64,000 nt of DNA from contig NZ_RQJW01000008.1 of assembly GCF_004028635.1 (NCBI RefSeq), positions 310,001 through 374,000 of the forward strand, written 5' to 3'. Positions 6,774 through 15,199 of the stretch are shown here, one piece after another; position 1 is the stretch's first letter, and each line of letters starts with the position of its first letter. The position numbers were made by a program, and so were the translations under genes. The DNA comes from Streptomyces cyaneus (lineage in GTDB: Bacteria > Actinomycetota > Actinomycetes > Streptomycetales > Streptomycetaceae). The notes under the pieces are model-generated. The model did no database searches and was not told the origin of the DNA. It was given only the letters and a program-made list of their open reading frames with translations.

Positions 6774-9689
6774 TTATTCGAGGAGCTCCGCGTACGAGCC
6801 CATGGCGAGCGCGATGTCCGCCTGGGCCCAGAACCGGTGATACGTGAACGACGGCGCCGCACCACCCGCGAGATACGCCTCGATCTTCGACCAGGCCGGG
6901 TCGTCCTCATAGAACGAGCGGATCGAGTCGAAGGTCGACGACGAGTTGATCGCGTCGCCGTTCGGCATGGTGCCGGTCCAGCCGCTCGGGACGTAGATCC
7001 CGTCGTCGAAGCGGTTGTAGTCGGCGCGGGTCTCCGGGACGGCGATACCGAGGTCGTCCTGGTAGTTGTCCCACATGCCGTCCAGCAAGGCCTTCGCCGT
7101 CGTCGCGGCCGCCGTGTCACCGGAGCGGTCGGCGTAGTACGTCAGGGTCTTGGCGTACGCGGCCGCCACACCGACGTCGTTGGTGTAGTCGGCGACGGTG
7201 ACGTGAAGCCCGTTGTTCGCGCCCGGACTTGACGCGTTCCAGGTGTCGGGCTGCCCCGACCACTGGAGCGTGGACGGGATCCGGTACGTACCGTCCGGGT
7301 TGACGGTCGTCTCGGACAGCGCCCAGTCGACCCACTTGTCGAGGACAGCCTTCGCGGCCGCGTTCCCCGTCTGCTGGTAGTACTCGGCCACCCGCTCCAT
7401 CGACCACGCCTGGAAGCCGAACCACTGGTTGGACGGCGGGTCGTGGTAGACGGGCTGCTGGTCGTAGTACATGCCGTAGAAGGTGGACTTCCCGGCCGGC
7501 GGCGTCGCGTACCGGCCCGCCCAGCTGTTGGTCGCACCGCCCGCGATCGCGCCCTCGCTGGACTGCAGCCAGCGGTAGAACTCGACCTGCCGCTCCAGCG
7601 ACTTGGCCCAGTCCGCCTGTCCCGTCGCCGACTTGGGCTTCAGATCGGCGTAGTTGGACAGGGCGTACGCGGCCATCGGGTTCTGGTAGCCGCCGTGCGC
7701 ATGGCTGGAGCCGATGCGCCAGGCCCAGCCCGCCGAGGTGTCGGTGGCACCGCCCCACGCGTAGTACCAGGACAGCAGGTAGAACGAGGCGTCCTTGCCG
7801 GTGCCCGCCGGGCAGGAGGAGGCCCCGACGCAATTGCCGACCTTCTTGAAGTACTTGTCGTACATCGCGTAACGCAGGTAGTCGCCCATCTTCGCGGCCT
7901 TGGCCACGGTCGCGGAGATGTCGCCGCCCTTGCCCTGCTCGTCGGCCCACTTGTCGGCCCAGTACGCGGCCTGCACCGCACGGGCGTCGGCGTCCGGGGC
8001 GTTGGTGAACTTCCACTGCTTGGCGTAGGAGGCGTCACCGGTGAAGAGGTCCAGGTACCCGTTCTTCCCGCCGTACTTGAAGGCGTCGCAGGTCGGCTGC
8101 GGCACCGTCTCCCACACCGACTCCTGCGCGCCGCGCTGGAAGGTGTTGATGTACGACGGCCCGGTGTCCGTCGGCCCCGCCTCGCACTTGCCCGGCGAGT
8201 TGCCGTAGCCGTAGACGTTGTCGACGTCCTGCAGCCAGTGCATGCCGTAGACGTCGTCCGTGCCGTACGCGCTCTTCAGCTCACCTGCGATCGGGTCCGA
8301 GCCGACCGAGACCGACGAGTCGAGCTTCGCCGGGTACTCGTTCGGGGTGTCCAGCTCGGGCGCGTAGGTCGCCGGCTTCGAGGCGTTGTAGAAGGAGTTC
8401 GTCGGCTGGTCGGCGTGGGTCGGGATCATGTACTTCTCCATGATCTCCCAGGCGCCGTTGAACTTGGCCCAGTCGCCCGTGACCTTGCCGTACATGGCCT
8501 GTAGCCAGAGAAGGTAGCTGTAGGCCTCCGACGTGGTCTCGTGACCGTGGTCCGGCGCCTCGACGATCAGCGTCTCCACCGAGTGGTAGGGAATGCCCTC
8601 GGGTGAGAAGTAGCCGTTCGCCGGGTTGGTGATCTTGCCGTACAGCTCCAGGAAGCGGGCGTCGTACGCCTTCGTCGCCGCGATCTGGGTCGCCGTGACC
8701 GACGCCTTCGCATGCCCGGTGGCGGTCGACTCGAAGGTCGCCGCGCCGGTGCCGGAGGAGTCGGCGGTGATGGTCACCTTCTGGGCCGTGTTCCAGTTCG
8801 AGGGCGTGAAGGTGAGCGAGGCGCCGCCGGTCACCGACAGGCCCGAGTTGCCGCTCGCGCGTGCGGTGGTGACGGTGACGTTGGCCGACGGCTGCGTCGA
8901 CAGCTTGATGTCGTACGAGGCCGTCTTGCCCTGCTGGACCGGGAGTTGGGTCTGCGAGGCCACCACGGCGGGACCCGAGGCGACCGTGATGCCGACCGGC
9001 GTGGACTCCGCGGACGCGCCCAGGCTGTCGTACGCCTTCGCGAGGAGCGAATGACTGCCCACGGTCAAGCTTGAGGCCGAGAGCGAGTACGGCGCCGTCG
9101 TGTCCGTGCCCAGCAGCGTGGTGTTGTCGTAGAACTCCACCTTGCTGATCGTCGCGTTGTCCGCGGCCGCGGCGGTGGCCGCGAGCGGGACGGCGTCGCC
9201 CTGCGAGTAGACGGCGCCCGCCGCCGGGCTGGTCAGCACGGTGATGGGGGGTTGGTGGGCGCCGGTGCAGCTGGTGCCGTTGATCGCGAAGTTCGCCGGG
9301 GCGGCGTTGCTGCCGCTGTACGTGAACTGCGCGCCGGTGGTGACCGCGGCTCCGGCGGCGATCCGGCCGTTGTAGCCGGCGTCCTTCACCGTGATCGACT
9401 GGCCGGACTGGGACCAGGTGCCGTTCCAGCCGTTGCTGAGCTTCTGGTTGCCCGCGTAGCCGTACGTCAGGGTCCAGCCGTCGATGACATCCGTACCGCG
9501 GTTGGTGATCGTCAGATCCGCGGTGAAGCCGGAGCCCCAGTCATTGGTCTTGTAGTCGACACTGCACTGAACTGCCGCTGCCTGAGCGGGTGTCGAACCC
9601 GTGCTCAGCATGGTCAAGGGAAGCGCCAGGGCCGCTGCGACGGCCGTCCACAACCGCCGTACGGCTCTGCGTCTGCGTGGGGGATGCAC
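6774..9689 (-). CDS. Secreted GH48 processive cellulase with N-terminal CBM2
   Basis: The 971-residue product starts at GTG 9689 with AAGGAGG upstream. The order is signal peptide (about 1-38), CBM2 (about 40-140), a bacterial Ig-like domain (about 148-235), a second beta-rich module (about 240-335, Calx-beta-like), and a GH48 catalytic domain to the C terminus. The GH48 core shows HGHETTSEAYSYLLWLQAMYG, which contains the family acid region, and GMHWLQDVDNVYGYG. GH48 enzymes are reducing-end cellobiohydrolases and the main processive partners in bacterial cellulase systems. A perfect CebR-type palindrome lies 47 bases upstream. The GH5-GH6 unit diverges from the same intergenic region, so co-induction by cello-oligosaccharides is likely. 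Confidence 0.95.
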   Translation of the reverse strand: MHPPRRRRAVRRLWTAVAAALALPLTMLSTGSTPAQAAAVQCSVDYKTNDWGSGFTADLTITNRGTDVIDGWTLTYGYAGNQKLSNGWNGTWSQSGQSITVKDAGYNGRIAAGAAVTTGAQFTYSGSNAAPANFAINGTSCTGAHQPPITVLTSPAAGAVYSQGDAVPLAATAAAADNATISKVEFYDNTTLLGTDTTAPYSLSASSLTVGSHSLLAKAYDSLGASAESTPVGITVASGPAVVASQTQLPVQQGKTASYDIKLSTQPSANVTVTTARASGNSGLSVTGGASLTFTPSNWNTAQKVTITADSSGTGAATFESTATGHAKASVTATQIAATKAYDARFLELYGKITNPANGYFSPEGIPYHSVETLIVEAPDHGHETTSEAYSYLLWLQAMYGKVTGDWAKFNGAWEIMEKYMIPTHADQPTNSFYNASKPATYAPELDTPNEYPAKLDSSVSVGSDPIAGELKSAYGTDDVYGMHWLQDVDNVYGYGNSPGKCEAGPTDTGPSYINTFQRGAQESVWETVPQPTCDAFKYGGKNGYLDLFTGDASYAKQWKFTNAPDADARAVQAAYWADKWADEQGKGGDISATVAKAAKMGDYLRYAMYDKYFKKVGNCVGASSCPAGTGKDASFYLLSWYYAWGGATDTSAGWAWRIGSSHAHGGYQNPMAAYALSNYADLKPKSATGQADWAKSLERQVEFYRWLQSSEGAIAGGATNSWAGRYATPPAGKSTFYGMYYDQQPVYHDPPSNQWFGFQAWSMERVAEYYQQTGNAAAKAVLDKWVDWALSETTVNPDGTYRIPSTLQWSGQPDTWNASSPGANNGLHVTVADYTNDVGVAAAYAKTLTYYADRSGDTAAATTAKALLDGMWDNYQDDLGIAVPETRADYNRFDDGIYVPSGWTGTMPNGDAINSSSTFDSIRSFYEDDPAWSKIEAYLAGGAAPSFTYHRFWAQADIALAMGSYAELLE

Positions 9690-9735
9690 GTGCTGGTTCC
9701 TCCTTGCGGCTCGGAGAAGTCAAGGCTTGAACCAG

Positions 9736-9749
9736 TGGGAGCGCTCCCA
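9736..9749. promoter_or_regulatory. CebR-type operator upstream of GH48
   Basis: TGGGAGCGCTCCCA is a perfect 14-bp palindrome identical to the published CebR operator consensus of Streptomyces. CebR is a LacI-family repressor released by cellobiose or cellotriose. The site lies 47 bases upstream of the GH48 start codon. Confidence 0.88.
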
Positions 9750-9878
9750 TAGTGAGGATGGGGGTGCAAAGGGTCAAGGTGCTTGAAGAGTCGAAAAGAT
9801 TCGATGAGTTCAGTTGAGGGAAAGTCAGTAACTCCTCTGTCCTTTACCGTCACTTGGCGCTAGCTTCATTGACACCAG

Positions 9879-9892
9879 TGGGAGCGATTCCA
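9879..9892. promoter_or_regulatory. Degenerate CebR-type operator upstream of GH5-GH6
   Basis: TGGGAGCGATTCCA matches the CebR consensus at 12 of 14 positions. It lies 49 bases upstream of the GH5 start. Together with the perfect site at 9736 it flanks the divergent promoter region. The mismatches are confined to the right half-site. Confidence 0.75.
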
Positions 9893-9940
9893 TCAGTCGA
9901 CGCGGCCGTCACGGCGCGCCTGATCTGCAAGGAGTCGCTC

Positions 9941-11455
9941 ATGCGACACCTCCCGCGTTCAGTACTTTTAGCCGTCGCCGGTGCGGTCGCCCTCATCGCG
10001 GCCGTGACGGTGCCGGTGGTCACGGCGCAGGGAGCCACCCCCGCGTGCACGGTGCAGTACTCCGTCACCAGCCAGTGGGACAGCGGCTTCCAAGGTGCCG
10101 TGGAGATCACCAACAACACCGCCGCTGTGAGCAGTTGGAGCCTGAGCTTCGACTTCGCGGGCAGCCAGAAGGTCACCCAGGGCTGGAACGCCAAGTGGTC
10201 CCAGTCAGGTACGACGGTGACCGCGACCAACGAGAGCTGGAACGGCGCGCTCGGCACCGGCGCGCGTGTCAGTGCCGGGTTCATCGCGTCCTGGTCGGGG
10301 AGCAATGCCGTACCGAAGGCGTTCAAGCTCAACGGCACCACCTGCAATGTCGACGCCGAACCGTCGCCGACCGACCCGACGGACCCCACGGACCCCACGG
10401 ATCCGACCGATCCGACCGATCCGCCGGGCCCCGGTGACGGCACGGTGCCGGCCCTGCACGTCTCCGGGAACAAGCTCGTGGACGCCGACGGCACCACCCG
10501 TCGCCTGCTCGGCGTCAATCGTTCCGGCGGCGAGTTCATGTGCGTCCAGGGTTACGGCATCTGGGACGGCCCCGTCGACGACGCCGCCATCAAGGCGATC
10601 GCCGACTGGAACGCCAACACCGTCCGCATTCCGCTGAACGAGGAGTGCTGGCTCGGCCTGTCCAACATCAAGCCCGAGTACGGCGGCGCGAACTACATAG
10701 GCGCCGTCAAGGATCTGGTGGCCAGGGTGAAGGCGCACGGCATGACGCCGATGCTCGAACTCCACTGGACCTGGGGCCAGTACACCGGCAACTCGGCGGG
10801 CTGCTCCGACGTGCACGCCGGCTGCCAGAAGCCGATGCCCGACATGCAGTACACACCCGCGTTCTGGACGTCGGTCGCGAGCACCTTCAAGGACGACCCG
10901 ACGGTTGTGTTCGACCTGTTCAACGAGCCCTACCCGGACCGCGCGACCTCCACGACCACCCAGGCGTGGCAGTGCTGGCGGGACGGCGGCACCTGTCCCG
11001 GCATCGGGTACGAGGTCGCCGGCATGCAGGACCTCGTCGACGCGGTACGGGGCACCGGCGCCGACAACCTGATCCTGCTCGGCGGGATCGCGTACTCGAA
11101 CGACCTCAGCCAGTGGCTGACGTACAAGCCCATCGACCCGGCGGGCAATCTCGCCGCGGCGTGGCACGTCTACAACTTCAACACCTGCGCGAACGAGAGC
11201 TGCTGGAACTCCACGCTGGCCCCCGTCGCGGCCCAAGTGCCGCTGGTGGCGGGGGAGATCGGGGAGAACACCTGCGCGCACTCCTTCGTCGACCAGGTCA
11301 TGAAGTGGTTCGACGACCGTGATCTGTCCTACCTGGGCTGGACCTGGAACACCTGGAACTGCAACTCCGGTCCGGCGCTGATCACCGCCTACGACGGGAC
11401 CCCCACGTCGTACGGCATCGGGCTGCGTGATCACCTGCGCGCCCTTGACGGATAA
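9941..11455 (+). CDS. Secreted GH5 endoglucanase with N-terminal CBM2
   Basis: The start is ATG 9941 with AAGGAG upstream, giving 504 residues. Longer in-frame starts would overlap the operator region. A signal peptide is followed by CBM2 (about 35-135), a Pro-Thr-Asp linker built from PTD units, and a GH5 barrel. The acid/base Glu329 lies in FNEPYP and the nucleophile Glu439 in GEIGE. The enzyme should cut cellulose internally. Leu10 in the signal peptide is a TTA codon (9968-9970), rare in this DNA and expected to require the bldA tRNA. GH6 follows after 30 bases, so the pair forms an operon under the divergent CebR-type operator region. Confidence 0.95.
   Translation: MRHLPRSVLLAVAGAVALIAAVTVPVVTAQGATPACTVQYSVTSQWDSGFQGAVEITNNTAAVSSWSLSFDFAGSQKVTQGWNAKWSQSGTTVTATNESWNGALGTGARVSAGFIASWSGSNAVPKAFKLNGTTCNVDAEPSPTDPTDPTDPTDPTDPTDPPGPGDGTVPALHVSGNKLVDADGTTRRLLGVNRSGGEFMCVQGYGIWDGPVDDAAIKAIADWNANTVRIPLNEECWLGLSNIKPEYGGANYIGAVKDLVARVKAHGMTPMLELHWTWGQYTGNSAGCSDVHAGCQKPMPDMQYTPAFWTSVASTFKDDPTVVFDLFNEPYPDRATSTTTQAWQCWRDGGTCPGIGYEVAGMQDLVDAVRGTGADNLILLGGIAYSNDLSQWLTYKPIDPAGNLAAAWHVYNFNTCANESCWNSTLAPVAAQVPLVAGEIGENTCAHSFVDQVMKWFDDRDLSYLGWTWNTWNCNSGPALITAYDGTPTSYGIGLRDHLRALDG
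9968..9970 (+). promoter_or_regulatory. TTA codon in the GH5 signal peptide
   Basis: Codon 10 of the GH5 gene reads TTA, in frame between CTT and GCC. In Streptomyces, TTA is decoded only by the bldA leucyl-tRNA, which accumulates late in development. It is early in the first gene of the GH5-GH6 operon, so it could delay endoglucanase production and possibly reduce translation of the downstream gene. Confidence 0.8.
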
Positions 11456-11485
11456 CTCCCCTCACGGAGAAGGAAACCCGCACTC

Positions 11486-13210
11486 ATGAGTCGTACCAGA
11501 ACTGCGATGCTCGCCGCCCTGGCGCTGGTCGCCGGTGCCTCGGGGACCGCGCTCGCCGCGACCGTCCCCGCGGACGTCGGCACGGCAGCCGTCCCGTGCA
11601 CCGTCGACTACAAGGTGCAGAACCAGTGGGACACCGGCTTCACCGCCGCCGTGACGGTCACCAACCAGGGGGCCGCCAAGTCGAACTGGTCGGTGAAGTG
11701 GTCGTACGCCGGAAACCAGAAGATCACCAACGGCTGGAACGCCAAGATCAGCCAGAGTGGCGCCGCCGTCACCGCCGCCAACGAGACCTACAACGGCACG
11801 CTGGCGACCGGCGGTTCGGTCAGCTTCGGCTTCCAGGGCACCTACAGCGGCACCAACGCGATCCCGGCCACCTTCACCCTCGACGGCGTGACCTGCAACG
11901 TCGACGGCGGCGGCGGACCCACGGACCCGCCCGACCCCGACCCCGGCCCCACCGGGCCGAAGGCCGACAACCCGTACTCCGGCGCCAAGGTGTACGTGAA
12001 CCCGGAGTGGTCCGCCAACGCCGCCGCCGAGCCGGGCGGCAGTCGCATCGCCAACCAGCCCACCGGCGTGTGGCTGGACCGGATCGCCGCGATCAACGGC
12101 GCCGGCGGCAAGATGGGCCTGCGCGCCCACCTCGACGAGGCCCTGAAGCAGAAGGGCAGCGGCGAGCTCGTCGTCCAGCTGGTGATCTACAACCTGCCGG
12201 GCCGCGACTGCGCCGCGCTCGCCTCCAACGGTGAGCTCGGGCCGACGGAGATCGACAAGTACAAGACGCAGTACATCGACCCGATCGCCGCGATCCTCGC
12301 CGATCCCAAGTATGCCTCGCTGCGGATCGTCAACACGGTCGAACTCGACTCGCTGCCGAACCTCGTCACCAACGTCTCGCCGCGGGTCACGGCCACCCCG
12401 AACTGCGACACGATGAAGGCCAACGGCAACTACATCAAGGGTGTCGGCTACGCGCTGAACAAGCTCGGTGACATCGCCAACGTCTACAACTACGTGGACG
12501 CCGGGCACCACGGCTGGCTCGGCTGGGACGACAACTTCTCGGCGAGCGTCCAGTTGATCAAGCAGGCCGCGACGGCCGAAGGCGCCACCGTCAACGACGT
12601 GGCCGGTTTCATCACCAACACCGCCAACTACAGCGCGCTGAAGGAGCAGTACTTCACCATCAGCGACTCCGTGAACGGCAAGTCCGTGCGCGAGTCGAAG
12701 TGGGTGGACTGGAACCGTTACGTCGACGAGCTCTCCTACGCCCAGGCCTTCCGGGCGGAGGCCGTGAACCAGGGCTTCCCCTCGGGCGTCGGCATGCTGA
12801 TCGACACCTCCCGCAACGGCTGGGGCGGCAGCGCCCGGCCGACCGGTCCGGGCGCCATGACGGACGTGGACACCTACGTCAACGGCGGTCGCATCGACCG
12901 GCGCATCAACACCGGCAACTGGTGCAACCAGTCCGGAGCCGGTCTCGGCGAGCGCCCGCAGGCCTCCCCGGCGGCCGGGATCGACGCCTACGTGTGGATC
13001 AAGCCCCCGGGTGAGTCCGACGGCGCCAGCAGCGAGATCCCGAACGACGAGGGCAAAGGCTTCGACCGGATGTGCGACCCGACGTACACCGGCAACCCGC
13101 GCAACAACAACAACATGTCCGGCGCCCTGGCGAACGCCCCGCTGTCCGGCCACTGGTTCTCGGCGCAGTTCCAGCAGCTGATGCAGAACGCGTACCCGCC
13201 GTTGTCGTAG
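11486..13210 (+). CDS. Secreted GH6 cellobiohydrolase with N-terminal CBM2
   Basis: The 574-residue product has GGAGAAGGAAA upstream of its ATG. A signal peptide (about 1-25) precedes CBM2 (about 35-140), a GGGGPTDPPDPDPGPTGP linker, and a GH6 domain. Family marks are LVIYNLPGRDCAALAS, YVDAGHHGWLGW, LIDTSRNGWGG and YVWIKPPGESDG. The length and the loop-rich insertions fit a bacterial exocellulase (Cel6B type) rather than a short endoglucanase. GH6 cellobiohydrolases act from the non-reducing end, complementing GH48. The gene is second in the operon after GH5, and a hairpin follows at 13283. Confidence 0.95.
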   Translation: MSRTRTAMLAALALVAGASGTALAATVPADVGTAAVPCTVDYKVQNQWDTGFTAAVTVTNQGAAKSNWSVKWSYAGNQKITNGWNAKISQSGAAVTAANETYNGTLATGGSVSFGFQGTYSGTNAIPATFTLDGVTCNVDGGGGPTDPPDPDPGPTGPKADNPYSGAKVYVNPEWSANAAAEPGGSRIANQPTGVWLDRIAAINGAGGKMGLRAHLDEALKQKGSGELVVQLVIYNLPGRDCAALASNGELGPTEIDKYKTQYIDPIAAILADPKYASLRIVNTVELDSLPNLVTNVSPRVTATPNCDTMKANGNYIKGVGYALNKLGDIANVYNYVDAGHHGWLGWDDNFSASVQLIKQAATAEGATVNDVAGFITNTANYSALKEQYFTISDSVNGKSVRESKWVDWNRYVDELSYAQAFRAEAVNQGFPSGVGMLIDTSRNGWGGSARPTGPGAMTDVDTYVNGGRIDRRINTGNWCNQSGAGLGERPQASPAAGIDAYVWIKPPGESDGASSEIPNDEGKGFDRMCDPTYTGNPRNNNNMSGALANAPLSGHWFSAQFQQLMQNAYPPLS

Positions 13211-13237
13211 CGGTGTGGCGGCGGCTGCCGGTCCGTT

Positions 13238-13304
13238 GTGGCTGGTCGCGCCCGCGCGGCGGAGCCGCAAATAGATGCAGCCCCGCGCCCCTTGGGGGGC
13301 GCGG
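13238..13304. repeat. Intergenic repeat and bidirectional terminator after GH6
   Basis: GTGGCTGGTCGCGC (13238-13251) repeats, inverted, the 14-mer at 6705. Further on, CCGCGCCCC-TTGG-GGGGCGCGG forms a perfect 9-bp hairpin (13283-13304) between the convergent GH6 and PhyH-like genes. It probably terminates both. Confidence 0.72.
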
Positions 13305-13321
13305 TAGTCGCCGGGGTCTGG

Positions 13322-14092
13322 TCAGATCTCTTGGGCCAGGCCCCGGCGGATTGCGAATTCCACCGCCGAGTAGTTGCCGTCGGGCCGCTCCAGCTCATGA
13401 GGCACCGCCGTGAGCAGGGGCGGCTGGGCCATGAAGCGTGGCCGGGTGCCGTGGTGGGGCTGGGCGGCGTGGACCAGGAACGGATGGCAGAGGTAGACGT
13501 CGCCGGGGCGACCGGTGGCGTGGGCGAGCGGGCGGTGCGCGGAGGCCTCGGCGACCTTCGGGCCGAGCTCCAGGAAGGAGGCGCCCGCTTCGCCGTACGG
13601 CTCCAGGACCGGCGGTACGTCGAGATGCGAGCCGACCCGGATCCGGGTCGGGGCGTCGTCCTCGGTGACCTCGCTGAACAGGAACAGCATCAGCAGCGCA
13701 CGGTCCTTGGAGTGCACGTTCGTGTGCGGGTGCTCGGCGCCTTCGGGCACGTAACTGCCCTCGATGTGCCAGCCCGCGTCGTTCGGTTCCTCCTCGTGCG
13801 GGAACCGCAGCGGGAAACTGCCCAGCGAATAGCGTGACTGCCAGCGGTCCTCACCCACCAGCACATCGAAGGCCTCGTGCAGGACGGGCGTGTTGACGGC
13901 CGCCGCGAAGGGGCCCTGCGCCATGTCGTACACCCAGTGCACGGGGTCCTTCCAGGTGCCCGGGTCCTGCGGGTCGTACCCCGTCTCGCGCCACAGCAGC
14001 CGCGCGCAGTGCTCGGCGACGCGCGGCGGAAAGGCGCCCTCGATCTTCACGAACCCGTCATCGAGGAACCGCTTCACCATCTCGTCGTCCAT
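13322..14092 (-). CDS. PhyH-like Fe(II)/2-oxoglutarate-type oxygenase
   Basis: From the ATG at 14092 the product is 256 residues; an in-frame start at 14128 would add 12. It resembles the phytanoyl-CoA dioxygenase family: FLDDGFVKIEGAFPP at the N terminus, a candidate metal-binding WHIEGSYVP segment, and a distal CHPFLVHAAQPHHGTRPRF with the second His and the co-substrate Arg. The first motif reads HxE rather than the usual HxD, and this should be checked. The gene is convergent with GH6 and divergent from a methyltransferase. The substrate cannot be predicted. Confidence 0.82.
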   Translation of the reverse strand: MDDEMVKRFLDDGFVKIEGAFPPRVAEHCARLLWRETGYDPQDPGTWKDPVHWVYDMAQGPFAAAVNTPVLHEAFDVLVGEDRWQSRYSLGSFPLRFPHEEEPNDAGWHIEGSYVPEGAEHPHTNVHSKDRALLMLFLFSEVTEDDAPTRIRVGSHLDVPPVLEPYGEAGASFLELGPKVAEASAHRPLAHATGRPGDVYLCHPFLVHAAQPHHGTRPRFMAQPPLLTAVPHELERPDGNYSAVEFAIRRGLAQEI

Positions 14093-14229
14093 CGGGCCAT
14101 CGTGGGCGATCGGACATGCGGGCCGCATCCCGTTTTCCTTGCCGCCGTTTTGCCGTTACGGCAACGACGGTGGCCCCGCGCCGGTGCGTCGGCGCACGCT
14201 GGCCCCATCCGAAGGAGAGGCTGACGAGC

Positions 14230-15132
14230 ATGGCGCACCACCACCACGGAGACCACCAGGCCGGTCACCAGCACCGTCACCACGACCACACCGACATCGA
14301 CTGGAACGAGGTGGCCCCGCAGCTGGAGGCACAGGCGGAGCTGTTCACGCCCCTGTACGAGCACGCCATGGCCTGGCTGGCCAAGCGGCAGACCGAGCCC
14401 GGGCTGATCGTGGACGTGGGCAGCGGACCCGGCGTCATCGCCTGTCTGCTCGCCGACACCTTCCCCGGCGCGCGGATCGTCGCCGTCGACGGTTCCGCAC
14501 CGCTCCTCGACCGGGCAAGGGCGCGGGCCGAGCGACTGGGCGTCGCCGACCGCTTCGGCACCGTCGCCGGTGAACTCCCGGACGCACTCGACGACTTGGA
14601 CTACCCGGCCGATCTGCTCTGGGTCAGCCGCAGTCTGCACCACCTCGGCGACCAGCGTGCCGCCCTCGCCGCGTTCGCCGCCCGCCTCACGCCCGGCGGC
14701 ACCCTGGCCCTCCAGGAGGGCGGCCTGCCGGCCCGGTTCCTGCCGCGCGACCTCGGCTTCGGGCGGCCCGGACTGCAGGCGCGCCTCGACGCGCTGGAGG
14801 AGGAGCGGTTCGCCGCGATGCGCGCGGATCTGCCCGGCTCCGTCGCCGAGACCGAGGACTGGCCGGCGCTGCTCAGCTCCGCAGGCCTCAGGCCCACCGG
14901 CACCCGCACCTTCCTCCTCGACCTGCCCGCCCCGACCACGGACCGGGCCCGCGCCTACGTCGTCGCCTCTCTGACCCGTATCCGCGAGGGCTTCGGAGAC
15001 CACCTCGACGCCGATGACCGCGCGACCCTCGACCGGCTCCTCGACCCGGACGACAAGGCGAGCGTGTACCACCGGCCGGATGTGTTCGTCCTGGCGGCGC
15101 AGACGGTGTACACGGCGGTACGGACGAAGTGA
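14230..15132 (+). CDS. SAM-dependent methyltransferase with a His-rich N terminus
   Basis: The start is ATG 14230, preceded by AAGGAGAG, giving 300 residues. The class I SAM-binding motif VDVGSGPG (61-68) and the acidic AVDGS are clear, followed by a Rossmann-like region with WVSRSLHHLGD and LTPGGTLALQEGG. Ten of the first 20 residues are His, interspersed with Asp, and look like a metal-binding tail. Only 36-40 residues precede the methyltransferase core, so the tail is not a separate domain. The SDR gene follows after 67 bases. The substrate is unknown. Confidence 0.85.
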   Translation: MAHHHHGDHQAGHQHRHHDHTDIDWNEVAPQLEAQAELFTPLYEHAMAWLAKRQTEPGLIVDVGSGPGVIACLLADTFPGARIVAVDGSAPLLDRARARAERLGVADRFGTVAGELPDALDDLDYPADLLWVSRSLHHLGDQRAALAAFAARLTPGGTLALQEGGLPARFLPRDLGFGRPGLQARLDALEEERFAAMRADLPGSVAETEDWPALLSSAGLRPTGTRTFLLDLPAPTTDRARAYVVASLTRIREGFGDHLDADDRATLDRLLDPDDKASVYHRPDVFVLAAQTVYTAVRTK

Positions 15133-15199
15133 CCTTGACTTCGAGAACTCTCCAAGTGATGGAATCCCCGTCGTCCGAACGAAACACAGGGGGATCATC

